Assembly: GCF_002261215.1 (NCBI RefSeq)
Contig: NZ_NEVS01000004.1
Span: 3,410,001 to 3,474,000 of the forward strand
Source of the DNA: Bordetella genomosp. 11
GTDB taxonomy: Bacteria; Pseudomonadota; Gammaproteobacteria; Burkholderiales; Burkholderiaceae_B
Reading direction: 5' to 3'
Length of the DNA stretch: 64,000 nucleotides
Below, piece after piece: positions 51,039 to 61,116 of the stretch. Under the pieces are notes generated by a model. It was given only the letters and a program-made list of their open reading frames with translations, ran no database searches and had not been told where the DNA came from. Made by a program: the position numbers and the translations under genes. Position 1 is the first letter of the stretch. Each line of letters opens with the position of its first letter.

Positions 51039-52304
51039 ATGGAAAAACCCACCGTGTACCCGGTCGAGGTGTGCCTCGCCGGACAAACACGTACATACAC
51101 TACCGAGTTTCAGATGGATCCGCGGTACGCGGAAGCGTGGAAGCGCGTGCTCCTACTTTCCCACGGAAAGGCCGAGGTACGCTGCCTATGCCCCGGTTCC
51201 GGCGACAAGCGCCTCTCCATACACAGTCGTTCGAATTCCGATCGGTTCCACTTGGCCCGATTCCCTGAAACAGGCCCTGAACACAATGAGGATTGCGTCT
51301 ATTACGGCGTGGATCCAGGAATGTCGGGGCTCGGATCATATCGCCGCGGTGTCGTTCAGGAACTTGACGACGGCAATACGAAGATCAAGCTCAAGGTTGG
51401 TCTCCAACAGAGGGCATCATCGGCACCGGAAGAGGCTGATTCTCCACTGGAGGACAACAAGCGCGCACCGTCTAGCCGGACACGATCCGGGCAAGCGAGC
51501 ATGACGTTGCTGGGACTGCTGCACTACTTGTGGACGGCAGCTGGGCTCAATGTGTGGGCGCCCTCGATGCAAGACAAGCGAAACCTCGGCGTGCTGCACT
51601 ACCACCTGCTGCGCGTTGCGAGCACTACGTATGCAGGTCGGGTGCGGTTGTCCAGTAATCTCGTCATCGCCACATCCGCGCCTGCTGGAACGCAGGCAGA
51701 TTTGAACAAGGCCAAGGCGATCGAGGCGATGAACCAACGCCGTCGCCTTGTCGCAATTGCACCGCTGGCCCAGTACCAGACAGGCATGGAGAGCACAGCC
51801 CGACTACCGATCGCGGGCTTTCATGGCATTCCCCATCTTTCGCTTTCCGATGACAGCTGGAATGTGCTGAAGCGCCGCTTCGAGGGAGAACTTAACGGGT
51901 GGATGTCGGGCGACCAGGTCGTGGCAATTGCACAGACCGATGCGCCGCGGCCAGCAGCAGGTGTCATGCGAGCCCAGGTGGTGGACGCAGGCCTCATGCG
52001 CGTGACACAGCAATGGATTCCCATCGACTCGGGATACGAGGCGGCAGTCGCCAGCGCATTAGTCGCCGCCCAACGTCGTTTCGAAAAACCTCTGCGATTC
52101 GATGCTGGCGAGGACCAGGTCTTCCCCGACTTCTGGCTCAAGGACCGCGGGCGCGCATTGCCGATGGAGGTATGGGGCCTGACAGACCCGGAATATCTGG
52201 CCCGCAAGGAAAAGAAGACCTCGTACTACGACGAGACATATGGCGCCGGAAACTGGTGGCAGTGGGACGCCGCGTCGGGCGGGCCGATACCGCCATTCCC
52301 GTAG
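51039..52304 (+). CDS. DUF1173-like protein
   Basis: 421 residues from the ATG at 51039 (the frame is open to 50991 without a better start). N-terminus includes GKAEVRCLCPGSGDKRLSIHSRSNSDRFHLARFPETGPEHNEDCVYY, with a CxC and a further H and C that could hold a metal. The C-terminus (VFPDFWLKDRGRALPMEVWGLTDPEYLARKEKKTSYYDETYGAGNWWQWDA) looks like a restriction-nuclease-type core with D, E and K residues. I recall this as the DUF1173 family of plasmids and ICEs, function unknown. A KorB site controls it. Confidence 0.7.
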   Translation: MEKPTVYPVEVCLAGQTRTYTTEFQMDPRYAEAWKRVLLLSHGKAEVRCLCPGSGDKRLSIHSRSNSDRFHLARFPETGPEHNEDCVYYGVDPGMSGLGSYRRGVVQELDDGNTKIKLKVGLQQRASSAPEEADSPLEDNKRAPSSRTRSGQASMTLLGLLHYLWTAAGLNVWAPSMQDKRNLGVLHYHLLRVASTTYAGRVRLSSNLVIATSAPAGTQADLNKAKAIEAMNQRRRLVAIAPLAQYQTGMESTARLPIAGFHGIPHLSLSDDSWNVLKRRFEGELNGWMSGDQVVAIAQTDAPRPAAGVMRAQVVDAGLMRVTQQWIPIDSGYEAAVASALVAAQRRFEKPLRFDAGEDQVFPDFWLKDRGRALPMEVWGLTDPEYLARKEKKTSYYDETYGAGNWWQWDAASGGPIPPFP

Positions 52305-52540
52305 AAACTTCGGATGTCCGCGTTTGGCGTCGGAGACGTATTTCAGCACGCCCATTCGTGCGCACTTCCGACACGTACCCAGAACGCATAAGTGCAATTA
52401 ATTTTATGGAGCGTACGAAATGAAGACGAATAGTGGACCTACCAAGACCGAGGGAAAGGCTACGTCAGTCTCCGGCCAGGATCGGCTGGTCCACGGAGAA
52501 TTTGTGGCAGGGAATGATTCGGCGGTTCCCGAGGGAAGGC

Positions 52541-52879
52541 ATGATGGAAGCTGAAATCGCCCTCACCCTCCAGGAGGCGGCCGAACGGCTGCACCTGTCG
52601 TACAGCACCGTCTTTGCCCGCCGGCGAGAGATCGCCTTCCGCCTGCCGGGCTCCCGCGTCTGGCGGGTGTGGCCATCCCGACTTGCCACCTTGACCGAAA
52701 AACGTTCCAATCTGACCCGGTTAAACCTGCGGGTCGGTGGAGATACGGAATGCCAATCCGCAAAGACCCCGATTCCGGCGTCTACCAGCTTGACCTCCGC
52801 ACGCCAGGCGGCCAAAGAGTTAGACGCTCTACTGGCACGACCGACAAGAAAGCTGCGCAGGAATACCACGACCGACTGA
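52541..52879 (+). CDS. Excisionase-like helix-turn-helix protein
   Basis: 112 residues from an ATG after GAGGGAAGGC. LTLQEAAERLHLSYSTVFARRREIAFRLPGSRVWRVWPSRL is a MerR/excisionase-type winged helix. The last 43 residues are read in another frame over the start of the integrase gene, a 130-bp overlap. The position just upstream of the integrase fits a recombination directionality factor. Confidence 0.7.
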   Translation: MMEAEIALTLQEAAERLHLSYSTVFARRREIAFRLPGSRVWRVWPSRLATLTEKRSNLTRLNLRVGGDTECQSAKTPIPASTSLTSARQAAKELDALLARPTRKLRRNTTTD

Positions 52880-53823
52880 AGGCCGAACTATGGCGCCAGG
52901 AGAAGTTGGGCGAAGAGCCCGACCACACCCTGGATGAGGCAGCCCTGGGCATGCTGAAGCTGTCGGAAGGTCAAAGCGACTATGACGCCAAGGTCAGACA
53001 CATCACGTACTGGCGTGAGGCCCTGGGCGGGTCTACGCCGCTTCGCTCTTTAACCGCTGGCGACATCATGCAGAAGTTGCCGACGCATACCACGCACAAG
53101 CACCGCAAACCCACGCCCGTCAAAGCGGCGACCAAGAACCGCTACCTTTCGACGATCCAGCGCACCCTGCACTTGGCCGCCGAATGGGGATGGTTGACCA
53201 AGGCGCCGAAGTTGAGCAAGTTCGAGGAACCGGACAAGCGCGTACGCTGGGAGCCACCGGCGGTGATCGCACGCCTGATCGGCGCGATGACTCTGGAATG
53301 GATGCGAGACGTCAGTCTGGTGGCGGTAGCCACTGGCATGCGGGAGGACGAGCTTTTGTCGTTGCAGCCGCGGCACGTCGATTTGCCGCAGGCAAATGCC
53401 TGGGTGGTCGCCGAACAGGCCAAGTCCGGCTACGCCCGCTCGGTGCCGCTGAACGGCGACGCACTGAGTGTGCTGGAGCGACGCATCTCCAAGGCAAAGA
53501 AGTACGTTTTCGAACGGCCGTCACGCGACGGTGAGATCCGCAAGATTAGCCAGACCGATGCGCGCGTCCTGAAGCGAGCCTGCAAGGTGGTCGGAATAGA
53601 GGACTTCCACTTTCACGACCTGCGCCACACCTGGGCCTCCTGGCACGTCCAGCATGGCACCCCGTTGCTCGCGCTCAAGGAGCTGGGTGGCTGGGAGACG
53701 TTGGAGATGGTGCAGAAGTATGCCCACCTCGCGCCGTCGCATTTGGCCCACCATGCCCAGGCGGTCAACTTTTGGTCAATCTCGACCGAGGAAGAAAAAA
53801 CGCAGCCGGCCAGGGCTGCGTAA
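52750..53823 (+). CDS. int: Tyrosine site-specific integrase
   Basis: 357 residues from the ATG at 52750, preceded by GGTGGAGATACG; the frame is open to 52669 but that part belongs to the excisionase gene. Catalytic residues: R in TGMREDELLSL, K in AKSGYARSVPL, H-x-x-R in FHDLRHTWASWH, and Y in MVQKYAHLAPSHL. It recombines the element with the 3' end of the tRNA-Lys gene, which lies 24 bp after the stop. Confidence 0.95.
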   Translation: MPIRKDPDSGVYQLDLRTPGGQRVRRSTGTTDKKAAQEYHDRLKAELWRQEKLGEEPDHTLDEAALGMLKLSEGQSDYDAKVRHITYWREALGGSTPLRSLTAGDIMQKLPTHTTHKHRKPTPVKAATKNRYLSTIQRTLHLAAEWGWLTKAPKLSKFEEPDKRVRWEPPAVIARLIGAMTLEWMRDVSLVAVATGMREDELLSLQPRHVDLPQANAWVVAEQAKSGYARSVPLNGDALSVLERRISKAKKYVFERPSRDGEIRKISQTDARVLKRACKVVGIEDFHFHDLRHTWASWHVQHGTPLLALKELGGWETLEMVQKYAHLAPSHLAHHAQAVNFWSISTEEEKTQPARAA

Positions 53824-53846
53824 ATTCTTGATTCCATAAGGCAATT

Positions 53847-53922
53847 TGGTGGGTCGTGCGCGACTCGAACGCGCGACCAACGGATTAAAAGTCCGCTGCT
53901 CTACCGACTGAGCTAACGACCC
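53847..53922 (-). tRNA. tRNA-Lys (anticodon TTT)
   Basis: Minus strand GGGTCGTTAGCTCAGTCGGT to the CCA end at 53847. D loop, anticodon stem with CTTTTAA (anticodon TTT), T loop GTTCGAGTC and acceptor pairing GGGTCGT/ACGACCC are all present; CCA is encoded. Its 3' end is the attachment side of the element; the gene is intact, so the insertion recreated it. Confidence 0.97.
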
Positions 53923-53978
53923 AACCGAAGCCCGCGATTATGACCTATGCCCCCAGGCTTGTCAAAGCGAAGGGGGGC

Positions 53979-54779
53979 TTACCAGGCCGCGACCACGGCG
54001 CCATGGTACTTGGTTTGAATAAAGTCCTTGACCGCCTGCGAATGATACGCGGCCACCAGTTTGGCGAATTCGGGACGGTCCTTGTCCTTCTCGCGTACGG
54101 CGATCACGTTGGCGTAGGGCGAGTTCGGGGATTCCTGCGCGATGGCGTCGCGCTTCGGGTCCAGGCCCGCCTGCATGGCGAAGTTGGTGTTGATCGCCGA
54201 GGCGTCGGTATCGTCCAGGGAGCGCGGCAATTGCGCCGCGTCCAGCTCGATAAACCGCAGCTTGCGGGGATTTTCCGCGATATCCAGGGGCGTCGCTTTC
54301 AGTCCCACGCCGGCCTTCAACTTGATCAGGCCCTGGCCCTGCAGCAGGAGCAAGGCACGGCCGCCGTTGGTCGGATCGTTGGGAATACCGATACGGGCGC
54401 CCTCTTTCAACCCGTCCAGGCTTTTTACCTTCTTGCTGTAGATGCCGATCGGGAAGATCACGGTCTTGGCAATGCTGACGAGCTTGTAGCCGCGATCCGC
54501 ATTGGCGTTGTCCAGGTAAGGCTGGTGCTGGTAGCTGTTGGCGTCCAGATCGCCGGCCGCAAGCGCCACGTTGGGCGTTACGTAATCGGCGAACTCGACG
54601 ATGTTGATTTGCAGGCCTTCTTTGGCGGCCTGCGCTTTTACGACTTCCATGATCTCGGCGTGTGGGCCGCCTGTCACCCCGACCTTCAGCGGCTTGCCCT
54701 GCGCGAACGCGGCCGATGTGGCGGCCAGGCCAACCCCGAGGGCCAGCACGGCGAATACTTTGATAGCGTTGAACTTCAT
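53979..54779 (-). CDS. metQ: Methionine ABC transporter substrate-binding protein MetQ
   Basis: 266 residues, NlpA/MetQ family: LKVGVTGGPHAEIMEVVKAQAAKEGLQINIVEFADYVTPNVALAAGDLDANSYQHQPYLDN and GIPNDPTNGGRALLLLQ. The signal peptide ends AFAQ without a lipobox cysteine, so it is a soluble periplasmic protein rather than a lipoprotein. Last gene of the metN-metI-metQ operon, 26 bp behind metI. It binds D- or L-methionine for import. Confidence 0.95.
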   Translation of the reverse strand: MKFNAIKVFAVLALGVGLAATSAAFAQGKPLKVGVTGGPHAEIMEVVKAQAAKEGLQINIVEFADYVTPNVALAAGDLDANSYQHQPYLDNANADRGYKLVSIAKTVIFPIGIYSKKVKSLDGLKEGARIGIPNDPTNGGRALLLLQGQGLIKLKAGVGLKATPLDIAENPRKLRFIELDAAQLPRSLDDTDASAINTNFAMQAGLDPKRDAIAQESPNSPYANVIAVREKDKDRPEFAKLVAAYHSQAVKDFIQTKYHGAVVAAW

Positions 54780-54805
54780 GATTGCGTAGCGTCCTTAGCT
54801 GCGAG

Positions 54806-55462
54806 TTAACGATGCGACATGCGCCGAACGGCCCAGTCGCCAAGGCTTTGCATGACTTGCACCAGCACGATCAGGACGACGACCACCGCCGTCATGACAT
54901 CGGACTGGAAGCGCTGGTAGCCGTAGCGGATGGCGAGGTCACCCAGTCCACCCCCGCCGATGACACCGGCCATCGCCGAATAGCCGATCAGGCTGACGAT
55001 GGTGACCATGACGCCCGCAACCAGGCCCGGCAGCGCCTCCGGCAGCAGCACCTTGGCGATGATCTGCGCGGGGGATGCGCCCATCGCGCGCGCCGCGGTG
55101 ATGAGGCCGGGATCGACTTCGCGCAAGGCGTTTTCGGCGATACGCGCCATGAACGGGATGGCGGCGACGGATAGGGGAACGATAGCCGCCGTGGTGCCTA
55201 TGGAAGTCTGCGCCACCAGGCGCGTGAATGGGATGATGTAAACCATCAGAATGATGAAGGGCAGCGACCGCGTGGCATTGACGATAGCCGCGAGCACGCG
55301 GTTCACACCCGGGCGCTGCAGCATCCCGCCGCGGCTGGTCACGACAAGCACCACGCCTATCGGTATGCCCACCAGCACCGCGATGAAGCCGGACACGCCG
55401 ACCATCAAAAGCGTTTCAAGCAGCGAAGTGGTGAGAGCGTCGATCAGTTGTTGCGGGCTCAT
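54806..55462 (-). CDS. metI: Methionine ABC transporter permease MetI
   Basis: 218 residues with five membrane segments and the coupling motif EALPGLVAGVMVTIVSLIGYSAMAGVIGGGGLGDLAIRYGYQRF typical of MetI. It overlaps the end of metN by 47 bp. Confidence 0.95.
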   Translation of the reverse strand: MSPQQLIDALTTSLLETLLMVGVSGFIAVLVGIPIGVVLVVTSRGGMLQRPGVNRVLAAIVNATRSLPFIILMVYIIPFTRLVAQTSIGTTAAIVPLSVAAIPFMARIAENALREVDPGLITAARAMGASPAQIIAKVLLPEALPGLVAGVMVTIVSLIGYSAMAGVIGGGGLGDLAIRYGYQRFQSDVMTAVVVVLIVLVQVMQSLGDWAVRRMSHR

Positions 55463-56507
55463 GGGCTAGCTCTTGCACGGCGACGGCACGCGTCGCCAGG
55501 TCGGATGAAGCCTGCTCCAGGGATTGCGGCGCGCCTTGGACCAGGACAAACGCCGTACCCACGGCGACACCCTGCACGTCCTCGATGCGCGCCTGGATCA
55601 GGCTGACATCCAATGAAAAATGACGGGATAGATGGGAGATGAGATCGCCCGTACCCTGGCTCCCGCCCAGGGACAGGCGCAATAGGCGCACGGCGGTATC
55701 GGGCCGCGCCGCGACCGCGTCGCGCATGCGCGCCTGCAGGGCCTTCAGCGTGGCGTCGGTCAGGTCGCTGGAGGTCGCCGCGGACACCATGGACCGGGTG
55801 ACCTCATGGCGCGGCGTGGCGAAGATTTCCGCCGCGCTGCCCATTTCGACGACCTGGCCTTCCGACAGCACGGCAACGCGGTCGCAGACCTCGCGCACCA
55901 CTTCCATCTGGTGGGTGATCATCACCACCGTGATGCCGGTCTGCCGGTTGATATCGCGCAGCAGTGCCAGGATATTGTGAGTCGTCTCGGGGTCGAGCGC
56001 GGAGGTAGCCTCATCGCTGAGAAGCACATCCGGTTCATTCGCCAGGGCGCGCGCGATACCCACGCGCTGTTTCTGGCCGCCGCTGATTTGCGCCGGATAG
56101 CGGTTGCGCAGGTGCTCCAGCCCGACCAGCTTCAACAGGCGCTCGACGCGGGCAGGGATATCGTCGCGCGGCACGCCGGCGATTTCCAGCGGCAGCGCGA
56201 CATTGCCGTACACCGTGCGACGCGACAGCAGGTTGAAGCCCTGGAAGACCATGCCGATGCGCCGCCGCTGCTGCCTCAGCTGTTCTTCCGGCAGTCCGGT
56301 CAGGCACTGGTCGCCGATGGCGATGGTGCCCGCGTCGGGCCGCTCCAGCAGGTTGATGCACTGGACGAGCGTGCTTTTCCCGGCCCCGCTGGGCCCGATG
56401 ATGCCGAACACTTCACCTTGCGCGATATGCAGGGTGATGTCGCGCAGGGCTTCGAAGCGACCATGCGGTGTCGCATAGGTCTTGTGGAGGTTCTTGATGT
56501 GAATCAT
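55416..56507 (-). CDS. metN: Methionine ABC transporter ATP-binding protein MetN
   Basis: 363 residues. ABC motifs: Walker A GPSGAGKST, Q loop MVFQGFNLLSRRTV, signature SGGQKQRVGIARALANEP, Walker B VLLSDEATSALDPETT and switch H. The C-terminal NIL domain (about residues 265-345) binds methionine and inhibits transport when it accumulates. First gene of the operon; TTATAATC in the 130-bp upstream gap may be its -10. Confidence 0.95.
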   Translation of the reverse strand: MIHIKNLHKTYATPHGRFEALRDITLHIAQGEVFGIIGPSGAGKSTLVQCINLLERPDAGTIAIGDQCLTGLPEEQLRQQRRRIGMVFQGFNLLSRRTVYGNVALPLEIAGVPRDDIPARVERLLKLVGLEHLRNRYPAQISGGQKQRVGIARALANEPDVLLSDEATSALDPETTHNILALLRDINRQTGITVVMITHQMEVVREVCDRVAVLSEGQVVEMGSAAEIFATPRHEVTRSMVSAATSSDLTDATLKALQARMRDAVAARPDTAVRLLRLSLGGSQGTGDLISHLSRHFSLDVSLIQARIEDVQGVAVGTAFVLVQGAPQSLEQASSDLATRAVAVQELAHEPATTDRRSHHFAA

Positions 56508-56638
56508 GGCGCGACGACATTGTGAACGAGCGCGTTACGAAGCAGAACGACTGTTTCGTGCCGGCTTTATAACTTTTGATTATAAATCGCGCGCAGGCCC
56601 GCCCCGCCGGGTGTGGCAGGGCGGACCGCCGGATCGGA

Positions 56639-58861
56639 TCAACGGGCGCGTGAGATACGGACTTCGGCGCCGCGGCGCTTGACCTCCAACCCTTCGGACG
56701 GAAGGATGCGCAGGCCTTCCAGACCCTTGATGTAGCTGGACCCCTGCATTTGCATGACGCGGATCTTGTTGCGCATGACGACAGGATTGTGCATCGGCAT
56801 GCCGAACATCCAGACTTCATCGAGGATGCGGGCGGAATTGAATTCGCCCGTGTGATGCGCCGCCGGCCCCAGGCACAGCATGTGGCCTTCGCGGCCGAAG
56901 ACGGGATACTGGCCCATGTCGCAGTTGACGGTCCAGACCGAACCGCCTTCGTAACGATGGCCGGTGTTCAGGTCCCACCACGCTTCGCCCTTGGGCAGGT
57001 AAACGCGCACCTCGTTGCCCGGCTTGACGATGGGGGCAACGAGCAAGGCCGGCCCCAGCAGATACTGGAGGTCCCAGGCATGGGCTTCCGCGTCATTGGG
57101 AAAAGCCATGGCCATCGAACGCTGCACCGGCAGGCCGGTGCGCACCGCGTCTTCCACGGCACCCAGCACGTAGGGAATCAGGCGATAGCGCCACTGCAGC
57201 CAGGTCCTGGCATGGGCCAGCGTTTCCTCGCCGAAGGCCCACGGCATGAGCTTTTCCACCCCTTCGAAGAAGAAGTTGGACGAGAACACGCCGAAGGTCA
57301 GCCAGCGCAGGTATAGCTCCGGCGTCATCGCGTCCGCGGGCGCCGCGGCATTGCCGATGGAATGGACCTGCACGGGCAGGCCGCTGGCGCCGATGGACAG
57401 GGCCGTACGCAGCGTGTGTTCCAGGCCATCCCAGTCGTTGCTGACGCGCGGACCGTTCTGCCACGGCAAACGCTGGGCGGCCGGGAAGAGATCGGTGCTG
57501 GGCACCACCCCTTCCGGCGGCACCTTGTGGCCCGCCACGGCGTCGAACAACGCGCGCCGCGCCAGCAAGGGATAGATCGTACGCAGGGCGGGACCCGATT
57601 CGCCGCCGCGGGCGGTGATACCGTCCGGGATGGCCAGCTGGATATCGCAGGCGGGCGCATCCAGCCCGTCTTCGATCAACTGGCGCTGGCGTTCGGCCCA
57701 AAACGCATAGACGTCGCGGTTGGTCAGGTCCAGCAGCCCGAACGGCTGCCCGCCGGACACGCTATTGCCATCGAAGACCTGGGCATTGCCGTCGTCGCGC
57801 GCAAGCAGCCAGCCGCGGTCTTCCAGTTCCTCGAACAAGGGGGTATGGCGCAGGACGCCCGGGAAACCGGGCGCGCATACATGCACGTGGTGCTTGTGGA
57901 ACAAGGCGAACAACTGGCGCGCATCCGGAAAACGGGTGGCGTCCCATTCCACCTGGGCCTTGTCGGCCTGGAATGTCCAGGCGGCCGGTGGCGCAAGCTG
58001 CACGGCATCCAGCGGCAGTTCATGGGCGCGCAGGCGCTCGACCAGCGAGGTGGTCTGCGTCGCCATTTCGCCTTCGGCCTGGCGCAGCCAGACGCCCATG
58101 GCCCACAGGACGGGCTGGCCGGCCCGGCCCGTCAGGGCGGTGTACTGGTTCAGGATTTCGGCGGGCTCGCCGACGAAGAGGAACACGTCCAGCACGGCGT
58201 CGTCCACCGTGACAACGTAGGCGTTGTCGGCCGGTGCCGCGCCCAGCGCATGCTGCACGCGCCGCACGGTATTGACGTAGACGCCCCAGCCGGTGGGACT
58301 CCACGCCAGCGGCAGCGCGCGATGTTCGGGATCGTCGGAAACGACGTTTTCGTCCCGGCGATTCAGGTCCCCCGGGGTTTCGCCCAGGCCGTAAATCCGA
58401 TCCGCGGCGTCCAGCGCGAAGCTGACTGTCCAGACGGCTTCACCGGGCTCGTCCAGCGCGTTGTGGCCAAAACCGGGCGCCTGCTCGGAGTCGTCCGAGA
58501 TGAAAACCTGGTTGTCGCCCTTGAACAGGGCGATACGCACCGGATCGGTCAAGACCTCCAGCGCGGTTTCGCCCTGGACGATGCGCCAGCCTCCGCCATC
58601 GCGAGGCACGACGGTGGCTTCGCCGACGGCCTCCTGGCGGGCCAGCAGCATTTCCGCGATCGCCTTTTCCCGCGTGCTGGGTTTTTCGTCGCCCAGCGCA
58701 TGAGGATGACCACAGCGGACCCGGAACACCCCCGGTGCGTGGGCTTCGACCACAAAACGCAAACCGTCGCCCGTATCGAAGTCGATTCGGCTAGGGCGGG
58801 CAGTTAACAACTCGATGCTTTCGAGTTGATTTGTATGCGCAAAATCGAAGTTGGGCGGCAC
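56639..58861 (-). CDS. Glycoside hydrolase family 31-like protein with altered acid/base motif
   Basis: 740 residues with the GH31 order: beta-sandwich N-terminus, GLGETPGDLNRR, the barrel with VWLRQAEGE, nucleophile region PACDIQLAIPDG (D406 aligns with the family nucleophile), and SGLPVQVHSIGNAAAPADAMTPELYLRWLTFGVFSSN. In active enzymes the last block reads HDIGG; here D is replaced by S501 and the second G by N. The usual FGE after the nucleophile is also lost (IQL). It is probably altered or non-hydrolytic. Its substrate would be an alpha-glucoside or xyloside. It lies between metN and mnmC, all minus strand. Confidence 0.8.
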   Translation of the reverse strand: MPPNFDFAHTNQLESIELLTARPSRIDFDTGDGLRFVVEAHAPGVFRVRCGHPHALGDEKPSTREKAIAEMLLARQEAVGEATVVPRDGGGWRIVQGETALEVLTDPVRIALFKGDNQVFISDDSEQAPGFGHNALDEPGEAVWTVSFALDAADRIYGLGETPGDLNRRDENVVSDDPEHRALPLAWSPTGWGVYVNTVRRVQHALGAAPADNAYVVTVDDAVLDVFLFVGEPAEILNQYTALTGRAGQPVLWAMGVWLRQAEGEMATQTTSLVERLRAHELPLDAVQLAPPAAWTFQADKAQVEWDATRFPDARQLFALFHKHHVHVCAPGFPGVLRHTPLFEELEDRGWLLARDDGNAQVFDGNSVSGGQPFGLLDLTNRDVYAFWAERQRQLIEDGLDAPACDIQLAIPDGITARGGESGPALRTIYPLLARRALFDAVAGHKVPPEGVVPSTDLFPAAQRLPWQNGPRVSNDWDGLEHTLRTALSIGASGLPVQVHSIGNAAAPADAMTPELYLRWLTFGVFSSNFFFEGVEKLMPWAFGEETLAHARTWLQWRYRLIPYVLGAVEDAVRTGLPVQRSMAMAFPNDAEAHAWDLQYLLGPALLVAPIVKPGNEVRVYLPKGEAWWDLNTGHRYEGGSVWTVNCDMGQYPVFGREGHMLCLGPAAHHTGEFNSARILDEVWMFGMPMHNPVVMRNKIRVMQMQGSSYIKGLEGLRILPSEGLEVKRRGAEVRISRAR

Positions 58862-59128
58862 CGAGCATCCCCCGCTTAGCCAAAAAGCACCAAAAGGCGC
58901 TATTTTGACGGATTTGGCGCCTGAAATAAACTCGGCATTGGAATTGCGTCATGCGGTGCCGCAGCTTGACAGCCCGGCCAGACAATGGCTGGCGCCGAAG
59001 CGGCCGCTCACCTGACCGGTCGCCACCCCCGCGCGCCAGGCCCGCCGCGCGTCATCAGCCCCCCAAAAACCGTCAATTCTCGGTAATTCCCGGCTTCGGC
59101 ACCCGCCAGCATTTTCCGCGGCTAGCGC

Positions 59129-61000
59129 TCAGCGCGGCGCGATGGCGGCCAGAAGTTCGGATTCCAGTACGGCGGGCTCGGCGCACAATCGCCCCGCGAT
59201 GATGTCGCCCGCCAACGCGGCCCAGCTCAAACCGCGCGAGGCATACCCCGTGGCGAGATAAAGTCCATCGGCATGGGAGACCGGCCCGATCGCCGGCAGC
59301 CGGCCCGGCAGGACGGCGCGCCATCCTGCCCAGCCCGGCAGGGAGCCGGCCGCGGCGGCATAAGGCGCCAGTACGCCCGCCTCCGCCAGCAGCCCGGCGG
59401 CCTTGCCGATATTGACGGCCTGACCCGCCGCCGTGACGCGGCTTTCCGTGGCGCCATGGGCATAGGTGCTACCGGCTACGCACCATCCCTGCACGGCAGG
59501 CAGCAGATAGCCCTCTCCGCCGACGATGCAGCGCGGGCCGCCGCCAAGGCCATGGTCCGGCAGCATGGTGACTTCGCCCGCCAGGGCATGCATCTGGGCG
59601 ACGCGCGGCAACGGGGCGAGCAGGCCGCTGGCGTGCAGGACATTGCGCGCGTCCAGCGCGTTGGCCAGTACGACGACCGGCGCCTGGCCGGCTTCGGCGT
59701 CGGAGTCCGCATACAGACGCCATGTGCCGGATCGATGATCGAGGCGCCGGATGTTCGCGCGCACGTGCCGGATGCCAGGTGCCGCCGCCAGCGCCTGGAT
59801 CAATGGATGCGGCCGCACGAGCATGCCCGCCGCGAAGTGAAGCCCGCCGCGCGATAGGGGCAGCCCGGCCAGCTCGGCGGCCTCGGCCGCATCGACGCGG
59901 CGTACCCAGGTTTCCGGAAAGCCCAGCGCCTGCAGCACGGACGCGGCATCCGCGGCGCGTCCGGCATCGCGCGATAGCTGCAGCGTGCCGCACTGCCATG
60001 GCCGGGCATCCTCCGGCAAGATGCGCCAACGGGCCAAAGCGCGCAGGCTGCCGGCCCGTGAGAGGCGAGCCCGCGCGTTGTCGTCGCGCGCGACCAGCGG
60101 GGTCAGCGCGGCGGCGACATGACCGCGATGCGACGATGCCGTGCCCTGCGCATCGAATACGGTCACGTCAACACCACGCAGATGAAGCGCCTGGGCGATC
60201 GCGGCCCCCGCGAGGCCGCCACCGACCACGGCGACGCCGGCCGGCGTCGCATCGGCGGCCGGCCGGACACCCGCATGGGTAGCCACCGTCATATGTGTCT
60301 TACCCGCGAAGCCCGGACGTTTTTTCACGGCAAAGCCGGCGTCCTGCAGCGCCCGCCGGACTGCACCCGCGCTGCACCAGGTCGCCGCCGTGGCGCCCGG
60401 CGCGGCGTGGGCGGCAAGCGCGCGCATCAATTCCGGTGTCCACATCCGCGGGTTTCGGGCGGGCGCGAAGCCATCCAAGAAAAATGCGTCGGCGGCGAAC
60501 TCGAGCGCCGCGGCCATGATGCCCGCATCGCCAAATCCCAATGTCAGCGTCACCGCGCCGTTTTCGAATTCAAGCCGGTGGACGCCCGGCAACAGGGGCG
60601 GCCATTGCGCGATAAGTTCCTCCGCCAGGTCCGGCACGGCTCCGTCCACGGCATATCGACGCAACAGGGCCGCCAGATCGTCGGCGCGCAAGGGATGCGC
60701 CTCGAAGGACACCATGTGCAGACGGGCCGGGCGACGGGGATCGTCCCGCCAGGCACGCCACAGCGAGAGAAAATTCAAACCCAGGCCGAATCCGGTCTCG
60801 CAGACGGTGAACCCGGCGCGCCCCTGCCAGCGCTGCGGCAGAGCATTGCCTTGAAGGAATACATGGCGCGCCTGCGCCCACCCGCCGTCGGCCGCGTGAT
60901 AAACGTCGCCGAACTCGCGGCTACGGGGGACTCCGTTCGCATCGAGGAAGGGTTCGGCCGGATTCAACGGCTGATAAGCAACAGTAGAAGGCTCGAACAT
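59129..61000 (-). CDS. mnmC: Bifunctional tRNA modification enzyme MnmC
   Basis: 623 residues. The N-terminal methyltransferase (about 1-240) has [21 protein letters not shown] and [15 protein letters not shown]. The FAD domain (about 262-623) starts [28 protein letters not shown] and ends with [21 protein letters not shown]. The two halves remove the carboxymethyl group of cmnm5s2U34 and methylate the product to mnm5s2U in tRNA for Lys, Glu and Gln. Normal length. Confidence 0.95.
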   Translation of the reverse strand: MFEPSTVAYQPLNPAEPFLDANGVPRSREFGDVYHAADGGWAQARHVFLQGNALPQRWQGRAGFTVCETGFGLGLNFLSLWRAWRDDPRRPARLHMVSFEAHPLRADDLAALLRRYAVDGAVPDLAEELIAQWPPLLPGVHRLEFENGAVTLTLGFGDAGIMAAALEFAADAFFLDGFAPARNPRMWTPELMRALAAHAAPGATAATWCSAGAVRRALQDAGFAVKKRPGFAGKTHMTVATHAGVRPAADATPAGVAVVGGGLAGAAIAQALHLRGVDVTVFDAQGTASSHRGHVAAALTPLVARDDNARARLSRAGSLRALARWRILPEDARPWQCGTLQLSRDAGRAADAASVLQALGFPETWVRRVDAAEAAELAGLPLSRGGLHFAAGMLVRPHPLIQALAAAPGIRHVRANIRRLDHRSGTWRLYADSDAEAGQAPVVVLANALDARNVLHASGLLAPLPRVAQMHALAGEVTMLPDHGLGGGPRCIVGGEGYLLPAVQGWCVAGSTYAHGATESRVTAAGQAVNIGKAAGLLAEAGVLAPYAAAAGSLPGWAGWRAVLPGRLPAIGPVSHADGLYLATGYASRGLSWAALAGDIIAGRLCAEPAVLESELLAAIAPR

Positions 61001-61116
61001 GGACTATGCATCGTGAAGATTCAATGCGCGGCGTAGAATCGGGCTATGGGGCAACGATCCCGCTGCCCGCCGCAACGCGCCGCGGCCAAACCCTGATTAT
61101 CTATCGCCAGACAAGC

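Noticed and set aside
54782..58807. Long plus-strand open frames opposite the met operon and GH31 gene
   Set aside because: Shadows of metI, metN and the GH31 gene; no start signals or domains.
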